Made by a program: the position numbers and the translations under genes
The notes under the pieces: generated by a model
Databases searched by the model: none
What the model was told of the DNA's origin: nothing
Seen by the model: only the letters and a program-made list of their open reading frames with translations
Shown here: positions 8,754-18,501 of the stretch, piece after piece
Position numbering within the stretch: position 1 is the stretch's first letter
How the letters are laid out: each line of letters opens with the position of its first letter
Assembly (NCBI GenBank): GCA_016213935.1
Contig: JACQZG010000001.1
Span: forward strand, 32,280 to 96,279
Direction: 5' to 3'
From: Nitrospirota bacterium
GTDB taxonomy: Bacteria > Nitrospirota > Thermodesulfovibrionia > UBA6902
Length of the DNA stretch: 64,000 bases

Positions 8754-8783
8754 GCGGGGCTGCCGTTATTACGGCAGCCCCGC
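8754..8783. terminator. hairpin downstream of the outer-membrane protein gene
   Basis: Perfect 13-bp stem GCGGGGCTGCCGT / ACGGCAGCCCCGC with a TATT loop. It lies between the minus-strand OMP gene (stop at 8809) and the PAP2-GT39 start (8713). Downstream on the minus strand the sequence is TCTGTTT, only weakly T-rich, so intrinsic termination is plausible but not certain. Confidence 0.6.
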
Positions 8784-8808
8784 AAGAAAAGATCTTTTTA
8801 TTGGTGAC

Positions 8809-9498
8809 TTACTGAAAGTGCCACCTTACGCCCGTGAAGAAGTGGCTCCCTCCTGCCTCAAGGTCATGCTTTGAGGCACTGCTTGAGAGCGCGTCAAGCA
8901 CCTTCTTGTCAGCATTCTCAGCCACCAGCCATGTATATTTGTATTCAGCAAAGAGGCTTACGGGGATATTGGCCTGGAGGTTGTAAAAGTACCAGTCGAT
9001 TCCGGCAAGGCCGTGGAACCCGAAAGTGCTGATGCTCTCGCTCTCATTAACAGCGGTTGGGATAGTGGTGGTGTAGTCCATGTCCACGTTTGTGCGGTAG
9101 AAATCGCATCCTCCGCCCGCATAAGCCTCGAAATTCCGGTTCATGGGGATATGGAGCTTCAGTGTCGGAGAGATGTAAAGATTCTCAATGTGAATCTTTG
9201 CGGTGTCGCCTGAAGCGACTACGGTGTTATAAGTTGCTTCAGCCTGGTTATAGCCTACGGGCACCTCTATGCCGATAACCGAGTTGAGCATTCTTTCATA
9301 GGAGAGCTCAAAAGCGATGCTGTCAAAATCAGATGAATCGGCCTTCCAGTAATCCATAAAATCGCTTCCGGGGTAAAAATGACCTCCTATCTTGAGTGTT
9401 ACGATGTTCTCTTTTGCGTAGCCGGCCTGCTCCTGCGAATAAGCCCGGCCGCCGAGGAACAGCAAGACTGACAATGCGAGTAAAACTTTTTTTCTCAT
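8809..9498 (-). CDS. outer-membrane beta-barrel protein
   Basis: 229 residues with a signal peptide (MRKKVLLALSVLLFLGGRAYS, cleavage near residue 21). Alternating hydrophobic/polar strands follow and fill the rest of the protein, ending in aromatic HFFTGVRWHFQ; a terminal aromatic residue is typical of barrels recognised by the BAM machinery. Segments such as LKLHIPMNRNFEAYAGGGCDF and FGFHGLAGIDWYFYNLQA resemble small porin-like/OmpW-like barrels of eight strands. The gene stands alone with a downstream hairpin. The exact family is not certain and no ligand can be inferred. Confidence 0.75.
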   Translation of the reverse strand: MRKKVLLALSVLLFLGGRAYSQEQAGYAKENIVTLKIGGHFYPGSDFMDYWKADSSDFDSIAFELSYERMLNSVIGIEVPVGYNQAEATYNTVVASGDTAKIHIENLYISPTLKLHIPMNRNFEAYAGGGCDFYRTNVDMDYTTTIPTAVNESESISTFGFHGLAGIDWYFYNLQANIPVSLFAEYKYTWLVAENADKKVLDALSSSASKHDLEAGGSHFFTGVRWHFQ

Positions 9499-9548
9499 GA
9501 TTGCGATATCTCCTTTGTTAAAGTTTTAAGCCTGTGGGGCTTCAATCT

Positions 9549-11342
9549 TCAGCCGGCGTTCCTCTTTACCTTCTTCCTGTATGCGGCGATCAGGAGGAGC
9601 AAGAGAGCAAGGGCCGGCGCGTACGGATATTTAATGGAATAGACAACGGGCGTAAGCAGGCCCCTTGCCGTCAGCCTCAGGGAATCATGACGCGATATGT
9701 ATTCAGCCGCCGGTGGCGAGTATTTATAATAAATGTTCACAAACCATCTTCCCGCATGATTCGTCATGAGATATGAGTCTCTGAAGCGCTTGAGTATATT
9801 CACTTCAGGCGCAAGATAGCTCCCATAGGCAGCGGTCGCTATAAAACACCCGCCTCCGCCCCCGCTGCTTTCCCCTATTGAAACCGCCGCCGGGGCAACT
9901 CCCATGGCATCGCCTATCTGTATCACCCTTTCCTCAGTCATGGGCCCTGTGCAGATAGGGTCTTTCTCGCTCGTTGTCACAAAATCACCTGTGGATGAGA
10001 GCGCCTCGAGCACCTCATCTACAGTAATGCCAGGGGTGTCCTGTTTGAATAATGCGTAGGTCCCTGTTACATGCGGCGCCGCCATGGAGGTGCCGCTCCA
10101 TGAAGCAAAGCTGCTGTCCGATGCTCCTGTTGAGGAAAATATATCAACTCCCGGCGCCCAGAGGTCCATAAGTTCCGGATGCCAGTTTGTGAAATCAGCT
10201 TCTGCTCCGCTGTCTGTGACAGCCCCGACCGCCACAGCGCTCGATATGCATGCCGGAGCTGATATCGCATCGCACGCGCTGTCATTGCCCGCGGCTATCA
10301 CGGTCGCGATGCCGGCGCTTCTGAGGTTGTCGACGGCAAGCTTATATTCGCTATAGGCGGTGTCGCAGGTGGCCTGGTCGGAGAATGTCTCTCCGCCGAG
10401 GCTCATGTTCACGGCGGCTATGCTGTATGTGCCCCTCAGGGAGTATACATGCTCGAGGCCTTTTATAATGTCCGAATCATAGGCCAGAACGCAGTAATCG
10501 GCACCGCCGCAGTCTCCTCCCGAGAAGCGCGAAAAGACCTGGACGGCGATAATGTCGGAGTCTTTTGCTACGCCCTTGAGGTAGGGTGAATTTCCGGCTG
10601 CTATGCCCGCGACATGCGTGCCGTGGTCATACCCGGAAAAGCTACCAGGCTGATGGGCTGCCGAGCCCGAAGCTATCATTTCGTTAAAGCCGTTGGGGCA
10701 GTGGCCTCTCGTGTCAGAGAGCTCCTGCCCGTTGGCAAAACATGCCTCTACAATATTTTTACCAGTGAACATGGCGTGGGTCTTTCTGATTCCGGTGTCG
10801 ATTATTGCGACATACCATCCTTCTCCGGTGTAACCCGAAGCCCATGCCGCTGTCGCGCCGAAGATGGAGACAGTATTATTAAGAAGCGGCTTTACGAGCT
10901 TGTCCTCTGATATCCTCGTCACGTCAGTGTCAGCTTCCAGCGCGATAAGGCTCGCCTGATCCACGCTCATTGCCAGAAGCGGGAGCGTCGAATATGTATG
11001 CGTTACATTATAGCCGACACTGTAAGCATCGAGTTTCGAAAGGACAGTATTTGCCGCGGTGCTTATCTGAGAGGACAACGCAAGGTCTTCAGCGGGGACG
11101 CCCATGGGAGACTCTCCCGGCCTGATGACCTTCACCCCGGCAGACGCCCTCCGCAGGGGGTCGATCCCGGGCACATTGAGAGTGACGAGTATTTTTACAT
11201 AACCATTATTTTGAATGGCTGTCAGAAGCCCGGAGCGGTTGAGGGTCTTTTCTGCCCCGGCTTCGCTCTTGCCGGCAGATAATATTAATGTTATCGAAAT
11301 GAGGATTAGTGCGGCAAACAATGTTTTGCATTTTTTTAACAT
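9549..11342 (-). CDS. secreted S8 (subtilisin-like) serine protease with CFI-box C-terminal domain
   Basis: 597 residues: a signal peptide (about 1-28), a propeptide-like region (30-150), and a peptidase S8 domain with Asp182 ([12 protein letters not shown]), His240 ([13 protein letters not shown]), Asn353 (AAGNDS) and Ser419 ([13 protein letters not shown]). After Ser the chain ends in a Gly5 linker, the CFI box ([16 protein letters not shown], Cys499), a conserved block with [12 protein letters not shown], a hydrophobic helix and a basic tail (RKKVKRN). This C-terminus has the layout of a sorting/anchoring signal (known as CFI-box-CTERM). Several extra cysteines in the catalytic domain suggest disulfides. 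The next gene upstream is a second protease with the same C-terminus. Confidence 0.93.
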   Translation of the reverse strand: MLKKCKTLFAALILISITLILSAGKSEAGAEKTLNRSGLLTAIQNNGYVKILVTLNVPGIDPLRRASAGVKVIRPGESPMGVPAEDLALSSQISTAANTVLSKLDAYSVGYNVTHTYSTLPLLAMSVDQASLIALEADTDVTRISEDKLVKPLLNNTVSIFGATAAWASGYTGEGWYVAIIDTGIRKTHAMFTGKNIVEACFANGQELSDTRGHCPNGFNEMIASGSAAHQPGSFSGYDHGTHVAGIAAGNSPYLKGVAKDSDIIAVQVFSRFSGGDCGGADYCVLAYDSDIIKGLEHVYSLRGTYSIAAVNMSLGGETFSDQATCDTAYSEYKLAVDNLRSAGIATVIAAGNDSACDAISAPACISSAVAVGAVTDSGAEADFTNWHPELMDLWAPGVDIFSSTGASDSSFASWSGTSMAAPHVTGTYALFKQDTPGITVDEVLEALSSTGDFVTTSEKDPICTGPMTEERVIQIGDAMGVAPAAVSIGESSGGGGGCFIATAAYGSYLAPEVNILKRFRDSYLMTNHAGRWFVNIYYKYSPPAAEYISRHDSLRLTARGLLTPVVYSIKYPYAPALALLLLLIAAYRKKVKRNAG

Positions 11343-11534
11343 AATGTCTCTCCCAAAACCGAGTTTTTTATCTGTTAAGCTGCCCGCTTTTATCTAAGAT
11401 TATACTTGAAATGTCCTCAGAATGTGCAAGTTTTTTATTATAAAGGCCGAGTTTCTCATGCAACGGACATGTTTCAGGATAAAAGAAATTGTTCAGTAAA
11501 TCTTATCAGCTAACCGGCCTTAGCGCAAGAGTGG

Positions 11535-14009
11535 TCAACGAAGCCTTTCTTTTTTGATTATTGCCTGAGAGATTACTATGAGGAAGATTGATAAAAAAAA
11601 CGCGGATGACGCAAGAGGGTGTTTGAGTGTAAGAATAACCGGGAGGAGGAGGGCTCTCACGCCAAACTTTAACCATTCGTTTTCTTTGATAAAATCAGCT
11701 ATCGGAGGCGAATATCTGTAATAGAGGCTGACAAATTTTCTCCCTATACTGTTTGTCAGGAGCCGCCTGTCTCTAAACTCTCTAAGAATGCTCACCTCGG
11801 GCGCGAGATAGCTTCCATACGCGGCAGTCGCGATAAAACATCCGCCCCCGCCTCCGCCCCCGCCACTCCCGCCTGAGCCTTCAACTCCGGTGGTCGCATT
11901 TGCGGTATTAGAGTATGAGGAGTTGCCGCTTGTGTTGTTGTATGAACGCACCCTGTAATAATAGGTTGTGAAAGCTGAAAGGCCTGTATTTGAATATGAT
12001 GTGACATTCTGCCCCACGCTTTTTATCTCTGAATATGTCCCGCTGCTTCCGGTCTTTCTCTCAATTTTAAATCCTGTTTCATTGGAGGAATTGTCGCTCC
12101 ATGTTAGGTTTATCTGCGATGTTGATACTGAGACGGCGGACAGGTTCGAAGGCGCTGACGGAGGGGGAGGGGGCGCCGAGCCAGCGAGCGCCCTGTATGC
12201 ATTCAACCTGCCGCCGGTGAGCACCTTTCCCGAAAGGCCCGGGACAGCATCCGCATTATTCAATATCTTGCTCTTTACCTGAAGATTCGTGAGAGAAGGC
12301 GAATTCGAGAGTATGAGGCCTGCGGCTCCGGAGACATGAGGCGTAGCCATAGAGGTGCCTGAATAATTCGCGTAATCATATCCGCTGATTATTATGTCTC
12401 TTGTAACAAGTTTTACATTGTCGACATAAACGCCGTCATACGTAATGCTGTCATCAGCATCCATGCCGAAGCCGAAGCAGAATTTATCATAAGTCTCTGC
12501 AATAGGAGTCAGGTCTGCAGTATCGTTAAGCATAAATGACCCGTTTGTATTCCCTGTCCTGTAATCTATCCAGTCCCAGTGTATATTGTCGCAGTCGCCT
12601 CTTCCGTCGGTGAAGGTGTATTTTATGTCGAGAAAATCCCAGCCGTCCTCAAGCTCTCCCTTCCAGTCAAATTCAAGTGTGTAGCGCTTCCCTTGTTGAG
12701 AGGTAACAGATGCCGTATATCCTGCTGTTGAGAGGGTATTATTCAGGTAATTGCTTCCCGGGCTGTCCTCAAGGCTGTTTGAGCCGCCTACTCCCGTTCC
12801 TGTATTAACCGCCCATGCGGGGTTTGTCCCGCCTCTCTGCCACCCGAGCATATCTGTGCCGGCACCGAAAGAGGGGAGAGGGCCTGAATTTCCGTCAAAA
12901 TTCTCGCTGTAAACCGTGAAGGGATTTATGTCGGTGTAGAGAGGGATGGTGCTGTATATGCTTACTCCCGGTGCGCCGAGGTCAGAGTCAACAACGCTGT
13001 AGCTTGAAAACCAGGCGATAGTATCAGTGTTGTCTGTAGCTGCAACTGAAATAATATTCGGGCTGTCATATTTGGCCGGATATGATACATCGGCGCCGCG
13101 GCCGCTGTTGCCCGCAGCGCATACGAATAAAGCGTCCGACCCGTATATTTCTATCGCGTCTTTGAGGGACTGGGAATAACCGCCGCCGCCCCAGCTGTTG
13201 TTTATTATTTTTGCCCCGTTGTCTACCGCGTACTTTATCCCGAGGATGGCGTCGCTTGTCGTGCCGCTTCCGCTAAGCCCGAGAAAGCGGACAGGCATTA
13301 TCTTCGCGTTCCACATAACGCCTGTTATGCCAAGAGCATTATTCCCTTGAGCCGCTATAGTGCCTGCGACATGCGTGCCGTGTTCATTCAGGTCAAGAGG
13401 GGCGCCGTCGTTATCGACAAAGTCCCAGCCGTAGAAATCATCGATGTACCCGTTATTATCATCGTCAAAACCATTTACCCCGCTTATCTCAGCCTCATTC
13501 CTCCAGATATTGTTTGAAAAGTCAGAATGGTTGTACGCGACGCCTGTGTCAACCACGGCGATTATGACGCTGTCTGAGCCTGTTGTGATATCCCATGCCT
13601 CGGGCGCGTCTATGTCTGCGTCAGCAGTTCCTCCTGATTGCCCCGTGTTATGGAGCCCCCAGAGCTGGCTGAATGACGTGTCGTTCGGCGTTGCGAGCGC
13701 GTGCACAATATAGTTTGGCTCGGCATACTCGACATTCGCGTCTTCCTTATATCTTTTTACAGCTTCTTCCACGCTCATGCCGGCCGCAAGCTTCACCTGA
13801 TGTATCCTCAGCCTGCTGAACTCATTCTTCTTTGTCGCCTTGACGGCTGAATGGAGGTTTTGTACGGCGGTTATACCCGCGGTATCCCTGAACTTAACGA
13901 GCACCTCTCCTTGAACATACTCATAGCCTGCGAGGCTCTTTCCGGCAGTGATGAACAATATAAGGAGAATGGCGGACAGAAAGAGAAAAAAAGAAAACGG
14001 CTTCTTCAT
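11535..14009 (-). CDS. large secreted S8 protease with inserted beta-domain, FN3 and CFI-box C-terminus
   Basis: 824 residues: signal peptide (1-27), inhibitor-like propeptide (29-105), then an S8 domain with Asp154 ([13 protein letters not shown]), His210 ([13 protein letters not shown]), Asn301 (AAGNSG) and Ser553 ([13 protein letters not shown]). Between Asn and Ser there is an insertion of about 180 residues (358-540) that looks like a carbohydrate- or cell-binding beta-sandwich (ENFDG...GWQRGG...[20 protein letters not shown]...YVDNVKLV). A proline linker, an FN3 domain (616-706), a poly-Gly stretch and a CFI-box C-terminus (Cys724) with terminal hydrophobic helix follow. About 190 bases upstream of the neighbouring protease gene, same strand; the gap between them holds no gene. 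Confidence 0.93.
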   Translation of the reverse strand: MKKPFSFFLFLSAILLILFITAGKSLAGYEYVQGEVLVKFRDTAGITAVQNLHSAVKATKKNEFSRLRIHQVKLAAGMSVEEAVKRYKEDANVEYAEPNYIVHALATPNDTSFSQLWGLHNTGQSGGTADADIDAPEAWDITTGSDSVIIAVVDTGVAYNHSDFSNNIWRNEAEISGVNGFDDDNNGYIDDFYGWDFVDNDGAPLDLNEHGTHVAGTIAAQGNNALGITGVMWNAKIMPVRFLGLSGSGTTSDAILGIKYAVDNGAKIINNSWGGGGYSQSLKDAIEIYGSDALFVCAAGNSGRGADVSYPAKYDSPNIISVAATDNTDTIAWFSSYSVVDSDLGAPGVSIYSTIPLYTDINPFTVYSENFDGNSGPLPSFGAGTDMLGWQRGGTNPAWAVNTGTGVGGSNSLEDSPGSNYLNNTLSTAGYTASVTSQQGKRYTLEFDWKGELEDGWDFLDIKYTFTDGRGDCDNIHWDWIDYRTGNTNGSFMLNDTADLTPIAETYDKFCFGFGMDADDSITYDGVYVDNVKLVTRDIIISGYDYANYSGTSMATPHVSGAAGLILSNSPSLTNLQVKSKILNNADAVPGLSGKVLTGGRLNAYRALAGSAPPPPPSAPSNLSAVSVSTSQINLTWSDNSSNETGFKIERKTGSSGTYSEIKSVGQNVTSYSNTGLSAFTTYYYRVRSYNNTSGNSSYSNTANATTGVEGSGGSGGGGGGGGCFIATAAYGSYLAPEVSILREFRDRRLLTNSIGRKFVSLYYRYSPPIADFIKENEWLKFGVRALLLPVILTLKHPLASSAFFLSIFLIVISQAIIKKERLR

Positions 14010-14022
14010 TTTTTATTATAGC

Positions 14023-14796
14023 TCATTGCGGCTCAACTTCTTTAATATTATCTGAAAGTCTTGCGAAATCTTCAATGCTGAGGACTTCCGGCCTGAGCTT
14101 CGGGTCTATTCCGGCCTTATCAAGCGCGTCCTTTATCCCTTTAAACTTTTTAAGGCTGTTGAGTATCGTTTTTCTCCTCTGTGAAAACGCGGTTCTCACG
14201 ACATTCAGAAACAGCTTCTCGTCTTTTATGCCGTATCTGTTCTTTTGCGACACGGTGAAATGGACGACTGCGGAGTCCACCTTCGGAGGAGGGGAGAATG
14301 CCTTTCTCGATACTGTAAACTTTATCAAAGGCTCAGTATATAATTGTGTTGTTATTGAAAGAACCCCGTAATCCTTGCTCCCGTGAGAAGCCGTAATCCT
14401 CTTTGCGACCTCTTTCTGAATGAGCAGAGTCATAGACGGCATCTTCTCTTTGTACTCAAGCAGTTTAAAAATAATCGGCGTGGTTATGTAGTACGGGATA
14501 TTGGCAACGACTTTAAACCTTCCTTTGATATTCTCATACGGAAATTTAAGGGCGTCGGCCTGCACTATCTCAACATTCTTTCTCTCTGCAAGCTCGTCTG
14601 TAAGCCTCTCAATCAGCCTTTTGTCAAACTCTATGGCAATGACCTTTTTAGCCCGCTCCGAGAGTATTCCTGTCAGCCTGCCAAGCCCGGGGCCTATTTC
14701 GACTACGGTGTCTTTACCTGTGACCCCGCTGCAGTCAACGATCTTATTCAGGATATTCGGGTCGAATAAGAAATGCTGTCCGAATGGACGTTTCAT
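14023..14796 (-). CDS. rsmA: 16S rRNA dimethyladenosine transferase RsmA (KsgA)
   Basis: 257-residue SAM-dependent methyltransferase that dimethylates two adjacent adenosines near the 3' end of 16S rRNA. Motifs are the N-terminal GQHFLFD, the SAM loop VVEIGPGLGRLTG (about 32-44) and the catalytic NIPYYITTPIIFKLLE. The late segment RTAFSQRRKTILNSLKKF is also typical of RsmA. The start overlaps the end of the DUF559 gene upstream by 4 bases (ATGA-type). Length and motifs are standard. Confidence 0.96.
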   Translation of the reverse strand: MKRPFGQHFLFDPNILNKIVDCSGVTGKDTVVEIGPGLGRLTGILSERAKKVIAIEFDKRLIERLTDELAERKNVEIVQADALKFPYENIKGRFKVVANIPYYITTPIIFKLLEYKEKMPSMTLLIQKEVAKRITASHGSKDYGVLSITTQLYTEPLIKFTVSRKAFSPPPKVDSAVVHFTVSQKNRYGIKDEKLFLNVVRTAFSQRRKTILNSLKKFKGIKDALDKAGIDPKLRPEVLSIEDFARLSDNIKEVEPQ

Positions 14797-15254
14797 TTAG
14801 TTTCAGAAATACTTTCAGCTTTTTCATGTTCATGGAAATCAGTCGAACTGCCGTAAAGCTCCCCTCCTTTGTTAAGGAGGGGCAGGGGTGGTAGGTTAGA
14901 AAAAATCTTTTTTATCTCCTCTAACACGCCTTCAGGATTATCAAATATCTCTCTATTCTCAAAACGGATAACCTTTATATTAAGGTTTCTTAAATATTCA
15001 GTCCTTTCTGTATCATATTCATACCCTCCATCTGTAAAATGTCCTGCCCCATCCATTTCAATGCACAACTTTTCAGAAGGGCAATAAAAATCAAGTATAT
15101 AAGGGCCGACACTATGCTGCCTTCGAAATTTTTTATTTTTAAGTCGTGAATTCTTTATCAAGCTCCATAACTTAGCCTCAGCAGGGGTAAGACTGTTCCT
15201 AAGTTCTTTCCTTCTTTCTTTGAAAATATTAATGTTATGGATTCTTTCTGTCAT
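14793..15254 (-). CDS. DUF559 endonuclease-domain protein (Vsr-like fold)
   Basis: 153-residue stand-alone DUF559 protein with a PD-(D/E)XK nuclease core: LTPAEAKLWSLIKN, FRRQHSVGPYILDFYCPSEK, LCIEMDGAGHFTD and IKVIRFENREIFDNPEGV. Relatives share the fold of Vsr mismatch endonuclease, but the biological role of these small proteins is unknown. The last 30 residues (NLPPLPLLNKGGELYGSS and on) are encoded by a palindromic repeat at 14857-14891. An inverted copy of the same repeat sits just upstream of the start codon at 15265-15300, so the gene is bounded by inverted repeats. Such genes are often mobile; that is inference here. Confidence 0.88.
   Translation of the reverse strand: MTERIHNINIFKERRKELRNSLTPAEAKLWSLIKNSRLKNKKFRRQHSVGPYILDFYCPSEKLCIEMDGAGHFTDGGYEYDTERTEYLRNLNIKVIRFENREIFDNPEGVLEEIKKIFSNLPPLPLLNKGGELYGSSTDFHEHEKAESISETK
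14857..14891. repeat. palindromic repeat, copy 1 (in the DUF559 coding region)
   Basis: AGCTCCCCTCCT, a 6-base loop, AGGAGGGG, CA, then GGGGTGG. It is translated as part of the nuclease C-terminus. Copy 2 at 15265-15300 is the same unit in inverted orientation. Confidence 0.8.
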
Positions 15255-15264
15255 TATAAAATTA

Positions 15265-15300
15265 CCACCCCTTATCCCCTCCTAAAACAGGAGGGGAGCT
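15265..15300. repeat. palindromic repeat, copy 2 (inverted, upstream of the DUF559 gene)
   Basis: On the minus strand it reads AGCTCCCCTCCT, GTTTT, AGGAGGGG, ATAA, GGGGTGG, matching copy 1 except for the loop and a two-base spacer difference. It lies 10 bases upstream of the DUF559 start codon, in the 113-base gap before the helicase gene. The hairpin followed by GCTTTTT on the plus strand could also act as a terminator. Confidence 0.8.
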
Positions 15301-15367
15301 TTTTATACTGCTAAATTCCATTTTACCCATAAGACAACTTATTGGGCAAGAAGAAAATGGTGGGGCC

Positions 15368-18300
15368 TCATACCTCCCGCACCGCCCCGATATGCGTAAA
15401 AACGATGAAGGACTTCACGGCATTTGTATTGAATATCTTCTTCACAGCTTTTTTGTAAATATCAAGCTGGAATGAGTGCTCTTTCACAACTTCTTCAATC
15501 TCACTATCAGCAACAGGAAATGTTTTGTAATCATAAATATTGTAAACATCGTCCTCTTTTATTATCCTGTCTATCCTTCCCCTGTAGACAGAGTTTCCTG
15601 ATTCAAGAACAAAAGGGAGTTCGGTAAATGAATCTTTTACCGGTTGAATGATGCCCTGCCATATTTCTTTCTCTTTAAGAAGCTCGACTGTTTTTTTGAT
15701 CTCGGCTATGCCGTCTTCAGTCTCGGTGTCGTTCATGCCGCTTAAGCTGAATAGCCTCGCCGCTCTCTCCGCTATCTTGTCATCCGTTATATCGCCTTTG
15801 GAAATCTTCTCAAATATCTCATGCAGTATCTCGCCGGGGACTGCGGACTTTTTCCTATGCCCTTTTGTCATAGCGCCGCCGGTGACGGTCTTCCATTCTT
15901 TCTCCGCTCTCACAGGCGTTGGTATGAAGTCAGCGTGAGTAAGTCTTTTCTTCTTTCCGGCAGTTACTGCAACTTGCGGGGCTGTTATTCCTGTTCCGTC
16001 AACAATTGAGAGGCCAGGAATATCCGCTTTAACGCTGTATTCATTATCTATCTTCTCAAGCCCTATCCCTTCTTTCAGATAGCTGAGAAAGCTCTTGCCC
16101 CTCTCTTTCCATGTTGTGACAAGAAAGAGCGCCTCCTCGGCTCGTGTAACGGCAACATAAAAGAGCCTCTTCTGCTCTTCCTCTTCCTTCATCAGATGGA
16201 GGCGAAAGTCATCATCATTTTTCCTTATCGAGGCGTCAGTCACGCACTTAAAGAAGAACCTGCCGTCCTTCTCATACACGAGGCTCTCATCGCTTTTTAA
16301 ACTGAACGGGTCTTCGATTGCCGGAAGGAAGACGACCGGAAACTCAAGGCCTTTTGCTGTATGTATCGTCACTATCTTTACGGCATTCATCCCTTCGGTA
16401 TTTACATTCGCTTTCGGCTCTTCATGACGGCTTATCGTCCTTTCAAGGAAAGCCCTGATCTTCACAAGCGGCCTGCCGCCTGATTCTGTCTCTTCCATGA
16501 TCTTTATGAACTTTTTTATATTCGCCCTCTGCTGAGGCTCATGATAATGACGCCACGCGCCTGTCTCAACAAGCGCTTGCTCTATCAGTTCGGCAAGCGG
16601 GATTTCTTTAATTGCCTGAAGCCATTGCTGAAGAAAGGCTATGGGCGGCGTTTTCCCCTCTATCAAGAGGGGATTAAGGGGTGTGTTCATCTTTCCAAAC
16701 AAGCTGTCGCCTTCTTCCCTTGAAATTCTGAGCACAGCATCTTCATTGAGCATAAACAGCGGGCTCGTAAGAAGGACATAGAGGCTGTAATCATCTTTCT
16801 GATTTGAGAGAAAATAAACGAGCGCCCGAAGCGTAGCAACCTCAGGCTCCTGATAAAAGCCTATGCCCTTTACGGCGATGAACGGGATGCCGTGCCTGAT
16901 CAGCGCCTCTTCATATTTTTTCAGATGTGTTCTCTTTCTAAGGAGTATGGCAATGTCGGCATACGTGCACTCCCTCTGAACGCTTGTCTTTCTCTCCGTG
17001 ATGCGGAGGCTTCCGACGATTCCCTTTATCTTTTTTGCTATTGCATCAGCCTCTTTTTCTCTCCGATGCGATACGCCCTCATCCTCATCTTCAAGCATTA
17101 TCAGCTCAACAATACCTCTGCCTGTCAGGTTCTTTCTACGCGCCTCAAACCCGCCGTATCCCGTCATCCATGCGGGCGAGGAATTATCAGCGGTCATTAT
17201 CTTTGAGAAGAGAGCGTTTGTGAATTCTATGATCGCGGGCGCGCTCCTGTAATTCTCCTTCACCTCTTCATAGTAAAACTCATCTCCAAGCCACTCGGAA
17301 AGCTTCTCCTTTGCCCTGCGGAATATCTCGACATTCGCGCCCCTGAAGTAGTATATGGACTGCTTCCTGTCCCCAACAAGGAATACCGTCGGCTTTATCC
17401 CCTCATCTCTCTTTGCGCCTATGCCGGAGCGCCATTCCTCAGTGAGCCTGTCTATCACGGCCCACTGGAAATTATTCGTATCCTGAAACTCGTCAACGAG
17501 TATGTGATCCGTCTTCTCGTCAAAAGCGTAAAGTATGTTTGCCCATTCAGGCTCTTCCGTCAGCATCCGGTAGGCGATATACTCAAGGTCGCTGAAGTCA
17601 AGAAGCGATCTCGAACTTTTGAGCAGTTCATGCCTCTTAAGACAACTTTTAAATATCTCTCTTATCCTCTGCGCCCTGTTTACATACTCCTCAAGCTTCT
17701 CCTCTCTCCAGAAGGCATGCATTTTCACAGCCCACTCTTTATAGTCAGCTATGCCGTTAAGCCCCGTTGGCGTTTTTTTGCGCGGCTCTTTATCCTTTGT
17801 GAGAAAGTGATCTTCAAAGCCCGGCATCTTTTCAACCTTCATAAGATAATCACGGTAGCCGTCAATCGCCTCCTCCGCGCCATCCCATAAGAGGAGTTCA
17901 TTTATCAATTGCGGCAAGCCGCCTGATTCATGCGGAGGGACAACCGCCTCAAGGGAGAACGGCCTCTTCTCATAGAGAGAATTGACCGTATCGCTGAGGC
18001 TTGCAAGCCCCCTGAAACCCTTCTCTCCTATGGTCTGAAGAAATAGCTCATGATTGCCGTCGCCCGCGCCCGCCTCCATAAGGAGTCCGTATATTATCTC
18101 CTCCCACATTATTCTTGAATCAATCGCGTTCTCCACCCTGTAGTTAGCGTCTATCCCTGCCTCGAATGAGAACCGCCTCAGGAGCGTGCCGCAGAAGGAG
18201 TGTATTGTTGTGACGCGCATGAGCGGCATCTTCTCAAGCAGGGTATCGAATAGGCGGCTGTCCTCTGCTTTCAGTATCGTCAGGATCCTCTGCTTCATCT

Positions 18301-18457
18301 CAGCCGCTGCCTTATCAGTAAATGTGACAGCGAGTATCCTCTCAACGCTCACCCCGCTCTTTAAGAGGGCGATGTACCTCCTCGCAAGCTTCTCGGTCTT
18401 GCCCGAACCGGCAGGCGATGAGATGATGACGCTTTTATCCGTGTTGAGATAGTTCAT
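15368..18457 (-). CDS. UvrD/Rep-family helicase-nuclease (AddA/RecB-like)
   Basis: 1029-residue superfamily 1A helicase with a C-terminal nuclease. Walker A is SSPAGSGKTEKLARR (about 14-28); motif II ILVDEFQDTNNFQW; motif III VGDRKQSIYYFRGA; motif V KIVTIHTAKGLEFPVVFL; motif VI LFYVAVTRAEEALFL. Near the C-terminus the RecB-type nuclease residues appear (YRGRIDRII...YNIYDYKTF, Asp and Asp-Tyr-Lys). This is the AddA/RecB architecture for end resection in recombinational repair. The usual AddB or RecC partner is not adjacent. Around residues 590-600 a palindromic repeat is translated in frame (NTPLNPLLIEGKTPP). Shorter than many AddA (about 1200), but all motifs are present. Confidence 0.92.
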   Translation of the reverse strand: MNYLNTDKSVIISSPAGSGKTEKLARRYIALLKSGVSVERILAVTFTDKAAAEMKQRILTILKAEDSRLFDTLLEKMPLMRVTTIHSFCGTLLRRFSFEAGIDANYRVENAIDSRIMWEEIIYGLLMEAGAGDGNHELFLQTIGEKGFRGLASLSDTVNSLYEKRPFSLEAVVPPHESGGLPQLINELLLWDGAEEAIDGYRDYLMKVEKMPGFEDHFLTKDKEPRKKTPTGLNGIADYKEWAVKMHAFWREEKLEEYVNRAQRIREIFKSCLKRHELLKSSRSLLDFSDLEYIAYRMLTEEPEWANILYAFDEKTDHILVDEFQDTNNFQWAVIDRLTEEWRSGIGAKRDEGIKPTVFLVGDRKQSIYYFRGANVEIFRRAKEKLSEWLGDEFYYEEVKENYRSAPAIIEFTNALFSKIMTADNSSPAWMTGYGGFEARRKNLTGRGIVELIMLEDEDEGVSHRREKEADAIAKKIKGIVGSLRITERKTSVQRECTYADIAILLRKRTHLKKYEEALIRHGIPFIAVKGIGFYQEPEVATLRALVYFLSNQKDDYSLYVLLTSPLFMLNEDAVLRISREEGDSLFGKMNTPLNPLLIEGKTPPIAFLQQWLQAIKEIPLAELIEQALVETGAWRHYHEPQQRANIKKFIKIMEETESGGRPLVKIRAFLERTISRHEEPKANVNTEGMNAVKIVTIHTAKGLEFPVVFLPAIEDPFSLKSDESLVYEKDGRFFFKCVTDASIRKNDDDFRLHLMKEEEEQKRLFYVAVTRAEEALFLVTTWKERGKSFLSYLKEGIGLEKIDNEYSVKADIPGLSIVDGTGITAPQVAVTAGKKKRLTHADFIPTPVRAEKEWKTVTGGAMTKGHRKKSAVPGEILHEIFEKISKGDITDDKIAERAARLFSLSGMNDTETEDGIAEIKKTVELLKEKEIWQGIIQPVKDSFTELPFVLESGNSVYRGRIDRIIKEDDVYNIYDYKTFPVADSEIEEVVKEHSFQLDIYKKAVKKIFNTNAVKSFIVFTHIGAVREV
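16655..16683. repeat. palindromic repeat inserted in frame in the helicase gene
   Basis: CCCCTC, TATCAA, GAGGGG, ATTAA, GGGGTG: the same layout as the repeats at 14857 and 15265. It encodes about ten residues (NTPLNPLLIEGK) between helicase motifs IV and V, without breaking the frame. Confidence 0.75.
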
Positions 18458-18501
18458 GAGTTATGAGATATATGGTGAATGGGGACTTGAGTGAGGATAT
18501 T

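Noticed and set aside
15265..15300. Simple terminator for the DUF559 or helicase gene
   Set aside because: The hairpin matches dispersed repeat copies and lies upstream of the DUF559 start, so it is better described as a repeat, though it may also terminate transcription.
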